A DNA stretch of 64,000 nucleotides from Marinobacter sp. (lineage in GTDB: Bacteria; Pseudomonadota; Gammaproteobacteria; Pseudomonadales; Oleiphilaceae). The notes below the pieces were generated by a model. That model was not told the origin of the DNA, did no database searches, and was given only the letters and a program-made list of their open reading frames with translations. Below, in pieces: positions 1 through 7,594 of the stretch. How positions within the stretch are numbered: the stretch's first letter is position 1; each line of letters opens with the position of its first letter. The translations under genes were made by a program, and so were the position numbers. The DNA lies in the NCBI GenBank assembly GCA_022565395.1, contig JAIUMV010000018.1, forward strand, positions 1 through 64,000. Reading direction: 5' to 3'.

Positions 1-76
1 CTATCCTGGTAAGGCGGGTTTACCCATCTCCCTGCGTGCTGCCAGCCAGCCGTCAGAGGCTCCTTGAGCTGAACCG

Positions 77-457
77 CTAGTGCAGCGGCGCCACCAGCCG
101 CAAGCGAGGCTGATCACAGGGGCCGCTCAGCGGACGCTGGATAACCGCCCGGTACTCATCCCCAACGTCGGCACCGGCGGGCGTGGTGAGAAACACCAGA
201 TCATCGCCCGGGAAAAACTGCCAGGTGCCCAAGGGGGGTTCACGGTCTGTGTCTATCGCCAACAACTCAGCAACACCGCGTTGCTGGCCCCAGGCGCAGG
301 GCTGCGGGCGCTCGGCAGGTTTGGCCCTGGCGGGGGCGGCATCACTGTCGCCCAGCTCAGGGTCTGGCAGGCTGGCACAAGCGCTGAACAGGGTCAGCAG
401 TGCCAGCGCCAGCACGGCGCGGTAGCAGCGACCCTGATACTGGACACTCGCCATCAT
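77..457 (-). CDS. Small predicted lipoprotein, unknown function
   Basis: The 126-residue product begins with a basic stretch and a hydrophobic core, followed by FSAC with the candidate lipid-modified cysteine at residue 27. Position -3 is Phe, so the lipobox is imperfect. The mature part is Pro/Ala-rich and ends in a compact domain I do not recognise. The start ATG overlaps the stop of the upstream GntR gene by one base (TGATG), so the two are probably translated together. A second ATG directly follows and could be the real start. The protein is likely anchored in the cell envelope; its role is unknown. Confidence 0.6.
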   Translation of the reverse strand: MMASVQYQGRCYRAVLALALLTLFSACASLPDPELGDSDAAPARAKPAERPQPCAWGQQRGVAELLAIDTDREPPLGTWQFFPGDDLVFLTTPAGADVGDEYRAVIQRPLSGPCDQPRLRLVAPLH

Positions 458-1131
458 CAGCCAGCCTTTTCAACCGCTTGCAGGCTTTTCAGCACCTGCT
501 CGCACTGGTGTCTGGCATAGCGCTCAAGAATATCCGCCAGTGCGGCCTCGTCCCGCGCCCGAATCGCTTCGATGGACGCCCGCATGTGCTCCAGATTATC
601 TTCCAGCACCTGGTGGTTGGATTGGCGGAAGGTGGCAAAGGTGCAGCGGCGCGCGGATGGCCACAAGTCCTTGATGGCCTCCAGAATGAAATAGTTGTCG
701 GCATAGGTCAGCGATGCCTGGGTGTACTCAATGCCCAGGGTCAGGAAACCGGCAAGGTCACCTTTGGCGGCGGCTTCCTTCATATCCTGGTAAAGAGACT
801 CCAGTTTCTCCATATCCTCTGGTTGCCAGCGCCGCGCCAGGTTGGCGCCGGTATGGGTCAGATACAGACGCAGAACCTCGTAGAGACTGCGAACAAAGTA
901 TTCGTCCAGCTCGGTGACAAAGGTGCCGCGACGGGGGACGTTGCGCACCAGGTGACGCTTTTCCAGCAGTAGCAGTGCTTCACGCACGCAGCCATGGCTG
1001 ACATCCAGTTGCTTGGCCATAGCGCTCTCGTAAATGCGCTCTCCCGAGGCAAACTGGCCAAATGCGATCAGGTTCTCGATGTGTTGGGCAACCTGTTCGG
1101 TCAGTGTCTCTCTGGGTTTGAAATCGTTCAT
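457..1131 (-). CDS. GntR-family transcriptional regulator (FCD/FadR-like C-terminal domain)
   Basis: The 224-residue protein has an N-terminal winged helix-turn-helix at about residues 8-75: an LTEQVAQHIENLI start, then SHGCVREALLLLEKRHLV, the usual GntR recognition helix, and a wing with RRGTFV. The C-terminal part is all-helical and fits the FCD ligand-binding domain. Members of this family usually repress catabolic or lipid genes until a small organic acid or acyl ligand binds. The only gene clearly downstream in the same direction is the small lipoprotein, so the target is not evident from context. Confidence 0.85.
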   Translation of the reverse strand: MNDFKPRETLTEQVAQHIENLIAFGQFASGERIYESAMAKQLDVSHGCVREALLLLEKRHLVRNVPRRGTFVTELDEYFVRSLYEVLRLYLTHTGANLARRWQPEDMEKLESLYQDMKEAAAKGDLAGFLTLGIEYTQASLTYADNYFILEAIKDLWPSARRCTFATFRQSNHQVLEDNLEHMRASIEAIRARDEAALADILERYARHQCEQVLKSLQAVEKAG

Positions 1132-1246
1132 TCAGCTCCGTCCGGGGGCTTAATCAGAGGGGTTCTAATACTCTCACATTTACCGCGTTCTGAGAATTGC
1201 GCGCCCGTCGGATCCTGACGGCCTGCTCTGTCTGTGCGGCCGGTGC

Positions 1247-2674
1247 TCAGAGAATAGGGGCCGCCAGTCGCACCGCGCGGCAGGCCAGGCGGAACGGCAG
1301 GCCACGCTCGCGATACTCCTCCGCCGTCATCTTGTGGCAGTGCCTCAGGTCCTCCTCCAGCATCTGGCTGACCTCAGCGACAAACTCCGGCGCCGCCACC
1401 AGGGCGGTGACCTCGAAGTTCAGCCGCATGGAGCGGTTGTCCAGATTGGCGGTACCCACGGCAGCATAACGGTCGTCTACCAGCAACACCTTCTGGTGCA
1501 TAAAGCCGGGCTGGTAGCGATAGATGCCAATACCCGCTTTGCTGGCCTGTACCAGGTATGAGTAGGCGGCCAACCGGAAAATCTGGTGATCGGGCTTTTC
1601 CGGGATAAAGATTTTGACATCCACGCCCCGCAGGGCCGCCAGTTGCATGGCGTTGATCACCTGGAAGTCCGGCACGAAATAGGGAGATGTGATCCACACC
1701 CGGAAGCGGGCATTATTGATGCAGTTCAGGAAGAACAGCGTGCAGGTTTCGTAGGTGTCCGCAGGCCCCGTAGGCAGTATCAGTACCTCCTGGTCATGTT
1801 GGGGCGCGGCCTGAGCCTGCCAGTTAAGCACAGGTAACTGGCTGGCTGCCCAGTTCCAGTCCTCAATGAAAGTCAGTTGCAGGCCGAGCACTGCAGGGCC
1901 GGTGATCTGGCAGTGGGTGTCACGCCAGGGTTCCTGACCGGCGGCGGTACCCAGATATTCGTCCCCCAGATTGATGCCACCGACAAAACCGGTGTGACCG
2001 TCGCAGACTAACAGTTTGCGGTGATTGCGGAAGTTGATCTGGAACCGCCGGCGTCGGCTGTTGCCTTCCCCGAACGATGAGACCTGGGCACCTGCGTCCC
2101 GTAACTCTCTGAGATAATGGCGGGACAGCCAGACACTACCGATGTCGTCATAGAGAAAGTAGACGCGCACGCCCTCTGCCAGCTTGCGGGTGAGTATGTG
2201 CTTGATGCGCTGGCCGACCTTGTCGGAGCGGATGATGTAGAACTCAAGCAGGATATAGTCACGTGCATCCTCCATGGCCTCGAACAGGGCATCAAAGGTC
2301 GCCTCGCCATCCTTCAGCAAGCGGCAATGGTTGCCATGGGTAAAGGGCTGGCGGGCCAGCTTGCAGAGCACCTGCAGCTCGTCACTGAAATGGGCGTGGC
2401 CGGGGTTGGATATGGCCAGAGTCTGGCGCTCGAACTGGTTGAGCAGAAAGTTCAGGGACGCGTCACCCAGCCGCCGGGCTTTGACATAACCGGAGAAGCG
2501 ATTGCGGCCAAACAGGATAAACAGAGGTACGGCCAGATAGGGGAAGCCGATAAGACCTACGATCCAGGCCAGGGCACCCTGGGCGGTACGGTAGGTCAGC
2601 AGCACGCGGAATACACAAGCCAGAGCAACCAGGTACAGGGAGCCCAGGGTCAGCGCCAGCAGGGACATATCCAT
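1247..2674 (-). CDS. cls: Cardiolipin synthase (phospholipase D superfamily)
   Basis: The 475-residue protein begins with two hydrophobic segments (about residues 3-25 and 32-55), typical of the membrane anchor of ClsA-type enzymes. It carries two HKD active-site motifs: NHRKLLVCDG at about residues 218-227 and MHQKVLLVDD at about 393-402, each followed by the usual Gly/Asn-Leu sequence. The enzyme joins two phosphatidylglycerols to make cardiolipin and glycerol. Its ATG lies three bases after the stop of the upstream AraC-type regulator, so the two genes are probably one transcript, which is unusual for cls and hints at dedicated control. Confidence 0.9.
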   Translation of the reverse strand: MDMSLLALTLGSLYLVALACVFRVLLTYRTAQGALAWIVGLIGFPYLAVPLFILFGRNRFSGYVKARRLGDASLNFLLNQFERQTLAISNPGHAHFSDELQVLCKLARQPFTHGNHCRLLKDGEATFDALFEAMEDARDYILLEFYIIRSDKVGQRIKHILTRKLAEGVRVYFLYDDIGSVWLSRHYLRELRDAGAQVSSFGEGNSRRRRFQINFRNHRKLLVCDGHTGFVGGINLGDEYLGTAAGQEPWRDTHCQITGPAVLGLQLTFIEDWNWAASQLPVLNWQAQAAPQHDQEVLILPTGPADTYETCTLFFLNCINNARFRVWITSPYFVPDFQVINAMQLAALRGVDVKIFIPEKPDHQIFRLAAYSYLVQASKAGIGIYRYQPGFMHQKVLLVDDRYAAVGTANLDNRSMRLNFEVTALVAAPEFVAEVSQMLEEDLRHCHKMTAEEYRERGLPFRLACRAVRLAAPIL

Positions 2675-2677
2675 GAC

Positions 2678-3745
2678 TCAGGGTGCCCCCTCTGGACCGG
2701 ATGGTGTGGTCAACCGGGCTTGTTCCCGGTAATGGGCAGGGGACATGCCGGTCCAGCGTTTGAATGCCCGACTGAAGGCGCTGAGCTCAGAGAACCCCAG
2801 CAGAAACGCAATCTCGCCGAGGGAGTAGCGGTCTTCCGCCACGTAACGCAGGGCCTTGTCCTGCCGCACGTGCTCCACCAGATCATGAAAGCAGTAACCC
2901 TCCTTTTTAAGTTTGCGGTAGAGGGTCTGCCGGCTCATATGGCACTGCCGCGCCAGGCTATCCGCGTCGATCCGGTCGCTGGCCATCTGTTGGGCAATCA
3001 GCCGTCTTACCTTGCGACTGAAGGAGCGCCGGGTTTGCAGTTTGGCCAGTATGCTGTTGACGTGTTTGAGCATGGCGGAATGAACGTAGGGGTTCCGGTG
3101 TGGAATCGGGTGCTGCAAATACTGCTCGGCAAAGGCCAGACCGGTGCTGGCCTGATTGAACCGCAGCGGGCAGGTGAACAGCCGCTGATAGGCATCGCTC
3201 TGACCCTGGTGATCGTGTGCCAGGGCCACCCAGGCCAGCTGGAAATCCGGGCGAATGAAATGCCGCACCCGGCACACGGCTGCGGCCAGCGTACGATCCA
3301 TATCCTGACTGCAGTAATGGTTCGGGGCATCCGGTTGCCAGCTCAGGATCGCCAGCCCGTCCCGCTGCTCCAGATTCAGCTGTACCGATTCATTGACCAG
3401 GCGTTGCAGTCTGACGTACTGGGTGATGGCGTCGCCAAGCGTGTCACAGTTAAAGAATACATGGCCCACCAGCCCCATACGATCCGGGTCTACCACAGTA
3501 CCTGCGTGCAACCCCACCAGCGGATCGCCGGTAAGCTGCTCGGCGTACTGCCAGAGCCGGTAGTGCTGCTCTGCGGGTAAACGCTGATCGGGATGGGCCA
3601 GTGTGGCCAGGGGAATGGCCAGCAGGGACTCAATATGGGCAAGGTCCGGTTGCGCGGTTTTACGCAGGTAGTCCACCAGTGCGAGGGTGCTGGACGCCGC
3701 TACTTGGGGCGGGGCTGTTTGGGTGCCTGGGGGCGCTTCGACCAT
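2678..3745 (-). CDS. AraC-family transcriptional regulator (arabinose-binding-like N-terminus)
   Basis: The 355-residue protein has a long N-terminal effector domain of the kind found in OruR/ArgR-type AraC proteins (LVGLHAG, GLVGHVFFNCDTLGDA) and a C-terminal double helix-turn-helix at about 255-345, with SLARQCHMSRQTLYRKLK and IAFLLGFSELSAFSRAFKRW. Two ATGs lie in frame six bases apart. The second, at 3745, is preferred because AAGGA sits six bases before it, whereas it touches the first. The gene is followed by cls after three bases. The ligand is unknown. Confidence 0.85.
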   Translation of the reverse strand: MVEAPPGTQTAPPQVAASSTLALVDYLRKTAQPDLAHIESLLAIPLATLAHPDQRLPAEQHYRLWQYAEQLTGDPLVGLHAGTVVDPDRMGLVGHVFFNCDTLGDAITQYVRLQRLVNESVQLNLEQRDGLAILSWQPDAPNHYCSQDMDRTLAAAVCRVRHFIRPDFQLAWVALAHDHQGQSDAYQRLFTCPLRFNQASTGLAFAEQYLQHPIPHRNPYVHSAMLKHVNSILAKLQTRRSFSRKVRRLIAQQMASDRIDADSLARQCHMSRQTLYRKLKKEGYCFHDLVEHVRQDKALRYVAEDRYSLGEIAFLLGFSELSAFSRAFKRWTGMSPAHYREQARLTTPSGPEGAP

Positions 3746-3771
3746 GACCATTCCTTAATTCCAACTGTTAC

Positions 3772-3802
3772 ATAATGTCAAATGCCTGGAACGGGCTGTC
3801 AA
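3772..3802 (-). promoter_or_regulatory. Candidate sigma-70 promoter for the AraC–cls pair
   Basis: On the minus strand there is a perfect -35 hexamer TTGACA (3802-3797) and a -10-like CATTAT (3777-3772), 19 bases apart. GACATT, two bases closer, would give 17-base spacing. It lies 26 bases before the chosen start of the AraC gene. The call is by inspection only. Confidence 0.45.
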
Positions 3803-3866
3803 CCCCCCGGTGACTTCTGCAGCGTACACTGAAAGTACACTTAATACGGTCTTGCAGGAGGCTGAC

Positions 3867-3959
3867 ATGAACGACGAAATCTTTGTTCCCCATAACGATA
3901 TTGAGGCGCAAAACTGCCGGGCACTGGCAGAGTATCTCAATAGTATTTACTACGCATGA
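3867..3959 (+). CDS. 30-residue small protein, unknown function
   Basis: An ATG at 3867 opens a 30-codon frame ending in TGA at 3957-3959. An AGGAGG Shine-Dalgarno sequence (3856-3861) stands five bases before it, a far better ribosome site than chance would give. The peptide is MNDEIFVPHNDIEAQNCRALAEYL followed by NSIYYA: acidic at the start, with one Cys and a Tyr-Tyr-Ala end. It is not hydrophobic, so not a membrane peptide. Two copies of GTACACT, 11 bases apart (3824-3830, 3835-3841), lie just upstream, and a stem-loop (3966-3991) follows. I do not recognise the family. This is inferred from ribosome site and context. Confidence 0.5.
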   Translation: MNDEIFVPHNDIEAQNCRALAEYLNSIYYA

Positions 3960-3965
3960 CCCTCA

Positions 3966-3991
3966 GGAGGGCGCTGGTGACAGTGCCCTCC
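3966..3991 (+). terminator. Stem-loop after the 30-residue gene
   Basis: GGAGGGC (3966-3972) pairs with GCCCTCC (3985-3991). The stem extends inward through a G·U pair and CTG/CAG to a GTGA tetraloop of the GNRA type. No clear T-run follows, so it may protect or structure the RNA rather than terminate it. It begins seven bases after the small gene's stop codon. Confidence 0.45.
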
Positions 3992-4051
3992 CTGATTCTC
4001 TCCCCTGACTATTCCCGACTCTGTACCATTGAGTCTGGCCCCTTACACCGC

Positions 4052-4083
4052 TTTGCAACGCGCTGCAAAACCTCTGATACTAT
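4052..4083 (+). promoter_or_regulatory. Inverted repeat and possible promoter before the DUF1722-like gene
   Basis: TTTGCA (4052-4057) and TGCAAA (4064-4069) form an inverted repeat around ACGCGC. TACTAT at 4078-4083 could be a -10 box with TTGCAA (4053-4058) as a weak -35. The repeat would then overlap the -35 region as an operator. This is inference from position. Confidence 0.3.
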
Positions 4084-4167
4084 AGGCGATTATGGGCCTC
4101 GCTGAGGCTATTCTGCCGCGATAATTACATGACGCCGGGCATACACCCAGCGTCTAAGGAAACCTAC

Positions 4168-4848
4168 GTGTTACTCAGTCACCGAATCCTTGATGTCGAT
4201 GCCGGTTTTCTGGACGACGTTCTGCTGGCAGAGCAGATGCGTATGCTTACGGGCCTCTACGCCAAACGGAACCAGCCCGACATCACCGGTATGCCCGTGG
4301 AGTGGCAGGGCTATGGTGATGCGCTGGCCATCCGGCTCAATCAGTTGGTGGCTGAAATGGCATTGCGTGGCAAGGCGACCCCTGGCCGTGTCCCCCTGCC
4401 GGAGGAGTCGGTCCTCTGGCCCACGCTGGAGACCGCCTGGCTGGATGAACAGCTGCAACTGTTCGCCCGCCGTGCATTGGACGGTCATCCCGGGCGTATT
4501 CGTCTGCCCCGGAATGATCACGAGCTTTGGGCGACTTACAAGTACAGCATCCTGGCGCGCAACCATCAGGCTTATCATCATTTCGGTCGTCAGGTGGCGG
4601 CCCGGCAAGTACCTCTGGCCAACCTTTGGCTGCGTATGGTCAGCGCCTGTCGCACCCAGCCCTCGACCGGTGGCATCCGCAATGCGCTGCAACATATGTG
4701 GGGTTATGTGTCAAATCAGGCCAGTCTTGGCCCGCAAACGGAAGATCTGACGGCTTTTGCCCGAGAAATTGGCAGTCTGGCGCTGGCACACCAGGTCAGT
4801 TATCTGGTGAACTCCACCGCACTGGGTGAATTGCAGGCTTGGGGGTAA
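4168..4848 (+). CDS. DUF1722-like (YbgA C-terminal type) protein
   Basis: I place the start at GTG 4168 because TAAGGA ends seven bases before it. The in-frame ATG at 4129 has no ribosome site and would add 13 residues. The product is 226 residues. The signature is in the second half: LWATYKYSILARNHQAYHHF then GRQVAARQVPL, closely like the HKY…LMA…YRELGR pattern of DUF1722. The first half is not recognised. DUF1722 is known as the C-terminal part of YbgA and next to photolyase genes; its activity is unsettled. The hydrolase gene follows after eight bases, so they are likely co-transcribed. Confidence 0.6.
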   Translation: MLLSHRILDVDAGFLDDVLLAEQMRMLTGLYAKRNQPDITGMPVEWQGYGDALAIRLNQLVAEMALRGKATPGRVPLPEESVLWPTLETAWLDEQLQLFARRALDGHPGRIRLPRNDHELWATYKYSILARNHQAYHHFGRQVAARQVPLANLWLRMVSACRTQPSTGGIRNALQHMWGYVSNQASLGPQTEDLTAFAREIGSLALAHQVSYLVNSTALGELQAWG

Positions 4849-4856
4849 GCAGACGC

Positions 4857-5633
4857 ATGAATGTTGATTTGTACAGCAAGGTAAGCGGCCAGGGGATACC
4901 ACTGGTCGTCATGCACGGTTTGTTCGGTTCACTGGAGAATCTGGGGGCGGTGACGCGCCGGCTCGAGGACGACTTCGAAATTCATGCACTCGATTTACGT
5001 AACCATGGGCGCTCCGGGCACGCACCGGTTATGGATTACCCGTCCATGGCAGCAGATGTGGTGGCGTATCTGGATGCCCGGGGCCTGGATCAGGTTGCCC
5101 TGCTGGGGCATTCCATGGGGGGGAAAACGGCAATGGAGGTTGCGCTGGCCCACCCGGCACGGGTACGTCACCTGATTGTTGCCGATATTGCGCCGGTTAC
5201 CTACCACCCTCGCCACGATGCCATTCTGGAGGGACTGTCAGCCATTGATCCGGCTCAGCTTGGCAGTCGCCAGGAGGCTGAGGCTCGCCTCGCCAGCTAT
5301 GTGGAAAGCGCCGGCATTCGCCAGTTTCTGCTCAAAAACCTGGTGCGGGGAGAGGATAGCCAATTCCGTTGGCGGCTGAATTTGCCGGCCATTCAGGCCT
5401 GTTATTCACAACTGGCGGCAGGCCCCACGGCAGAAGGCCCATTTGAGGGGCCCGCCCTCTTCATCAAGGGGGCGGACTCTAAATACATTCAGGAGAAACA
5501 TCAGGCCGAGGTGCGGCGCTTGTTTCCTAACGCCAGCCTGCGGATCATCCCTGACACCGGGCATTTTCTCCATGCCGAGAAACCCGAGGTGTTTACCGCG
5601 CTGTGCCGTCGCTTCCTGGCAGAGACCCCTTAA
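4857..5633 (+). CDS. Alpha/beta-hydrolase, YbfF-type esterase
   Basis: The 258-residue protein has the alpha/beta-hydrolase layout: oxyanion HGLFGS at about 20-25, LDLRNHGRSGH at 45-55, the nucleophile elbow GHSMGG with Ser86, and a C-terminal DTGHFLHAEKPE carrying the catalytic His. Length and motifs match YbfF, a short-chain acyl esterase of the cytoplasm. ATG 4857 is chosen over the in-frame TTG at 4839 because its ribosome site GGGGGTAAG overlaps the previous gene's stop. Its TAA stop lies within TTAA, shared with the stop of a convergent small membrane gene. Confidence 0.85.
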   Translation: MNVDLYSKVSGQGIPLVVMHGLFGSLENLGAVTRRLEDDFEIHALDLRNHGRSGHAPVMDYPSMAADVVAYLDARGLDQVALLGHSMGGKTAMEVALAHPARVRHLIVADIAPVTYHPRHDAILEGLSAIDPAQLGSRQEAEARLASYVESAGIRQFLLKNLVRGEDSQFRWRLNLPAIQACYSQLAAGPTAEGPFEGPALFIKGADSKYIQEKHQAEVRRLFPNASLRIIPDTGHFLHAEKPEVFTALCRRFLAETP

Positions 5634-5788
5634 GCCTCGAGTTGGTCTGCATTGGCGGGCAACGCGGGCTCACGGGACTCAAGTTCAGCCATTTTGGCGT
5701 CAAAAAAGGTTTTGGCGGTGTAGTAGATACCGAAAAGCACAGCAAAGCCAGCCGCTGTAAACAGCGGAGAAGCAACTTCGTACAGCAT
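5630..5788 (-). CDS. 52-residue single-pass membrane protein, unknown
   Basis: Read on the minus strand, ATG 5788-5786 opens a 52-codon frame ending at TAA 5632-5630. GGAG lies about nine bases before the ATG. The peptide begins MLYEVASPLFTAAGFAVLFG, continues as a membrane segment up to about residue 24, then has a charged, Glu-rich tail (DAKMAELESREPALPANADQ). The amphipathic tail after one membrane span suggests an inner-membrane peptide with a cytoplasmic end. Its stop codon overlaps the stop of the convergent esterase gene in TTAA. Function unknown; the clear hydropathy pattern and ribosome site support a real gene. Confidence 0.6.
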   Translation of the reverse strand: MLYEVASPLFTAAGFAVLFGIYYTAKTFFDAKMAELESREPALPANADQLEA

Positions 5789-5939
5789 GTTTGGAACTCC
5801 AGAAAGTGTATTCGCAGGCCTGGCGCGTCGGCGCTGACCCGGTCAAAAAGTGAGCCGTGACTATACCCAACTGGTGGTCAAAAATCAAACAGCCTCCCGC
5901 TCTGGAGGCACCACAATAACAAGGCCCAAAGGACGTGTT

Positions 5940-7013
5940 ATGAAATGGTTAGTGGCAGTTTTGTTGATCCTGTTTATTTTTGTCGGTGGCCTGGTAATGG
6001 CGCCGTCGCCGGTGGACAGTCGCGCCTGGCAGGCGCCTGAGCCCCCCGTCATGTCCGGGGTTTTCGCGCCCAACGAGCTGTTGCGGCAGGCTGATCTGTT
6101 GGCTCTGGGGCAGGTCTATGGCCCTGAGGATGTGGCCATTGATGCCGAAGGGCGTCTGTATGGCGGTACCCAGGATGGCAAAGTGGTGCGGGTGTGGCCT
6201 GACGGTCGTGTGGAGGACTGGGTAGTCACCGGTGGTCGGCCCCTGGGAATGGTGTTTGATGCCCAAGGCTATCTCATCGTTGCCGACGCCTGGAAAGGTC
6301 TGCTGGCCATCAACCCGGATGGTGACATTCGGGTGCTCGCCACCGAGGCTGACGGGATCCCCTTTGCCTTCACTGATGACCTTGATATAGCGCCTGATGG
6401 TCGGATCTACTTTTCTGACGCCAGCTCCCGTTTTAACCAGCCAGAATACATGCTGGACTTGCTGGAGCTACGCCCCCACGGTCGCCTGCTGCGCTATGAC
6501 CCGGCCACGGAAGCGGTGGAGACGTTAGTGAGTGACCTCTACTTTGCCAATGGTGTCGCCGTGTCACTGGCGGGTGATTATGTGCTGGTTAACGAAACCT
6601 GGAAGTACCGTATTCAGCGCTATTGGCTGGAGGGGCCCCGCGCGGGGGAGCTGGAGGTGTTTGCGGATAATCTGCCCGGTTTTCCCGACAACCTGGCGGT
6701 GGATGAGGCAGGGCGCTATTGGGTAGCCTTGCCGTCCCCTCGCAACGCCCAAGTGGACAGCCTGCACCGTCGGCCCTGGTTGAAGAACCTGGTGGCCAAA
6801 CTGCCCGAGCGTTTCAATCCGCCGGTGGACGCCTATGGTCTGGTGATTGCCCTGGACAGCGCCGGTCAACCCCTGGTCAGCCTGCACGATACCTCGGGCG
6901 AGCACCTGCAGGAGATTACCTCAGTCACGCCCCATGGTGGCTACCTCTACTTTGGTTCACTGCACAATGACCGCATTGGTCGTTTACCCTTGAGTGCCAT
7001 TCCCGGGCTCTAG
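5940..7013 (+). CDS. SMP-30/strictosidine-synthase-like beta-propeller, membrane-anchored
   Basis: Start ATG 5940 follows AAAGGA and gives a 357-residue protein with an N-terminal membrane helix (about residues 4-22). The rest is a six-bladed propeller: YGPEDVAIDAEGRLYGGTQDG, FTDDLDIAPDGRIYFSDASS, LYFANGVAVS and NETWKYRIQRYW are typical of the strictosidine synthase/APMAP branch rather than true gluconolactonases. Such proteins act as lactonase- or esterase-like hydrolases or have unknown roles. The catalytic domain should face the periplasm. The thioesterase and quinone reductase genes follow on the same strand. Confidence 0.8.
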   Translation: MKWLVAVLLILFIFVGGLVMAPSPVDSRAWQAPEPPVMSGVFAPNELLRQADLLALGQVYGPEDVAIDAEGRLYGGTQDGKVVRVWPDGRVEDWVVTGGRPLGMVFDAQGYLIVADAWKGLLAINPDGDIRVLATEADGIPFAFTDDLDIAPDGRIYFSDASSRFNQPEYMLDLLELRPHGRLLRYDPATEAVETLVSDLYFANGVAVSLAGDYVLVNETWKYRIQRYWLEGPRAGELEVFADNLPGFPDNLAVDEAGRYWVALPSPRNAQVDSLHRRPWLKNLVAKLPERFNPPVDAYGLVIALDSAGQPLVSLHDTSGEHLQEITSVTPHGGYLYFGSLHNDRIGRLPLSAIPGL

Positions 7014-7062
7014 GGGGTGGGCATGGGTAATTTTTGCAGCGTTCAATGAGGAGTGTGTCACC

Positions 7063-7533
7063 ATGAGTCAGTCTGAGCAGACGATCGATTGGGATTACCC
7101 AACGCCTTTTGTGCTGCCTATTCAGGTACAAGAACGGGATCTGGACCGGCTGGGGCATGCCAACAACGTGGTCTATGTGCGTTGGCTGGAGGATGTCAGC
7201 TGGGCTCATATCGAGAGCCTGGGGATGACCTGGTCAGTCCACGAAGACACCGGCAAGGCCATGGCCATTACCCGCACCGAGATCGACTATCTTTTGCCCG
7301 CCCTGGCGGGAGATGCCTTGTTGCTGGGAACCTGGCTGACGGGTTTTGATGGTCGTTTCCGCTCCTGCCGTCGTTTCCAGCTGGTACGGCCACAGGATGG
7401 CAAAACCCTGATCAGGGCCATGTCCAGTCACGCCTGTGTTGATATGAAAAGCCAGCGTCCGGCGCGGGTGCCGGACATTTTCAGAAGGATTCTCCAGGAT
7501 GCGCTGGTGCCTGTTGATCAAATAACCGGGTGA
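7063..7533 (+). CDS. Acyl-CoA thioesterase, 4HBT hotdog family
   Basis: ATG 7063 has GAGGAG before it and gives 156 residues. The hotdog signature is RDLDRLGHANNVVYVRWLED near residues 25-43, matching the D-x-D-x-x-GHxNN motif of single-domain 4-hydroxybenzoyl-CoA-type thioesterases. These free acids from CoA thioesters in the cytoplasm. It sits between the membrane propeller gene and an MDR reductase in the same direction. The substrate cannot be read from the sequence. Confidence 0.8.
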   Translation: MSQSEQTIDWDYPTPFVLPIQVQERDLDRLGHANNVVYVRWLEDVSWAHIESLGMTWSVHEDTGKAMAITRTEIDYLLPALAGDALLLGTWLTGFDGRFRSCRRFQLVRPQDGKTLIRAMSSHACVDMKSQRPARVPDIFRRILQDALVPVDQITG

Positions 7534-7594
7534 TGGCTGGATTTCTGCTAGGCTGTGATGATCAAGGGCTCGCTTTAAGTGCCAGGAGGTTGCC

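Noticed and set aside
2117..3580. 487-residue open frame on the plus strand through cls and the AraC gene
   Set aside because: It lies antisense to two clear protein families, has no ribosome site and no recognisable domain. Long antisense frames are common in GC-rich codons.
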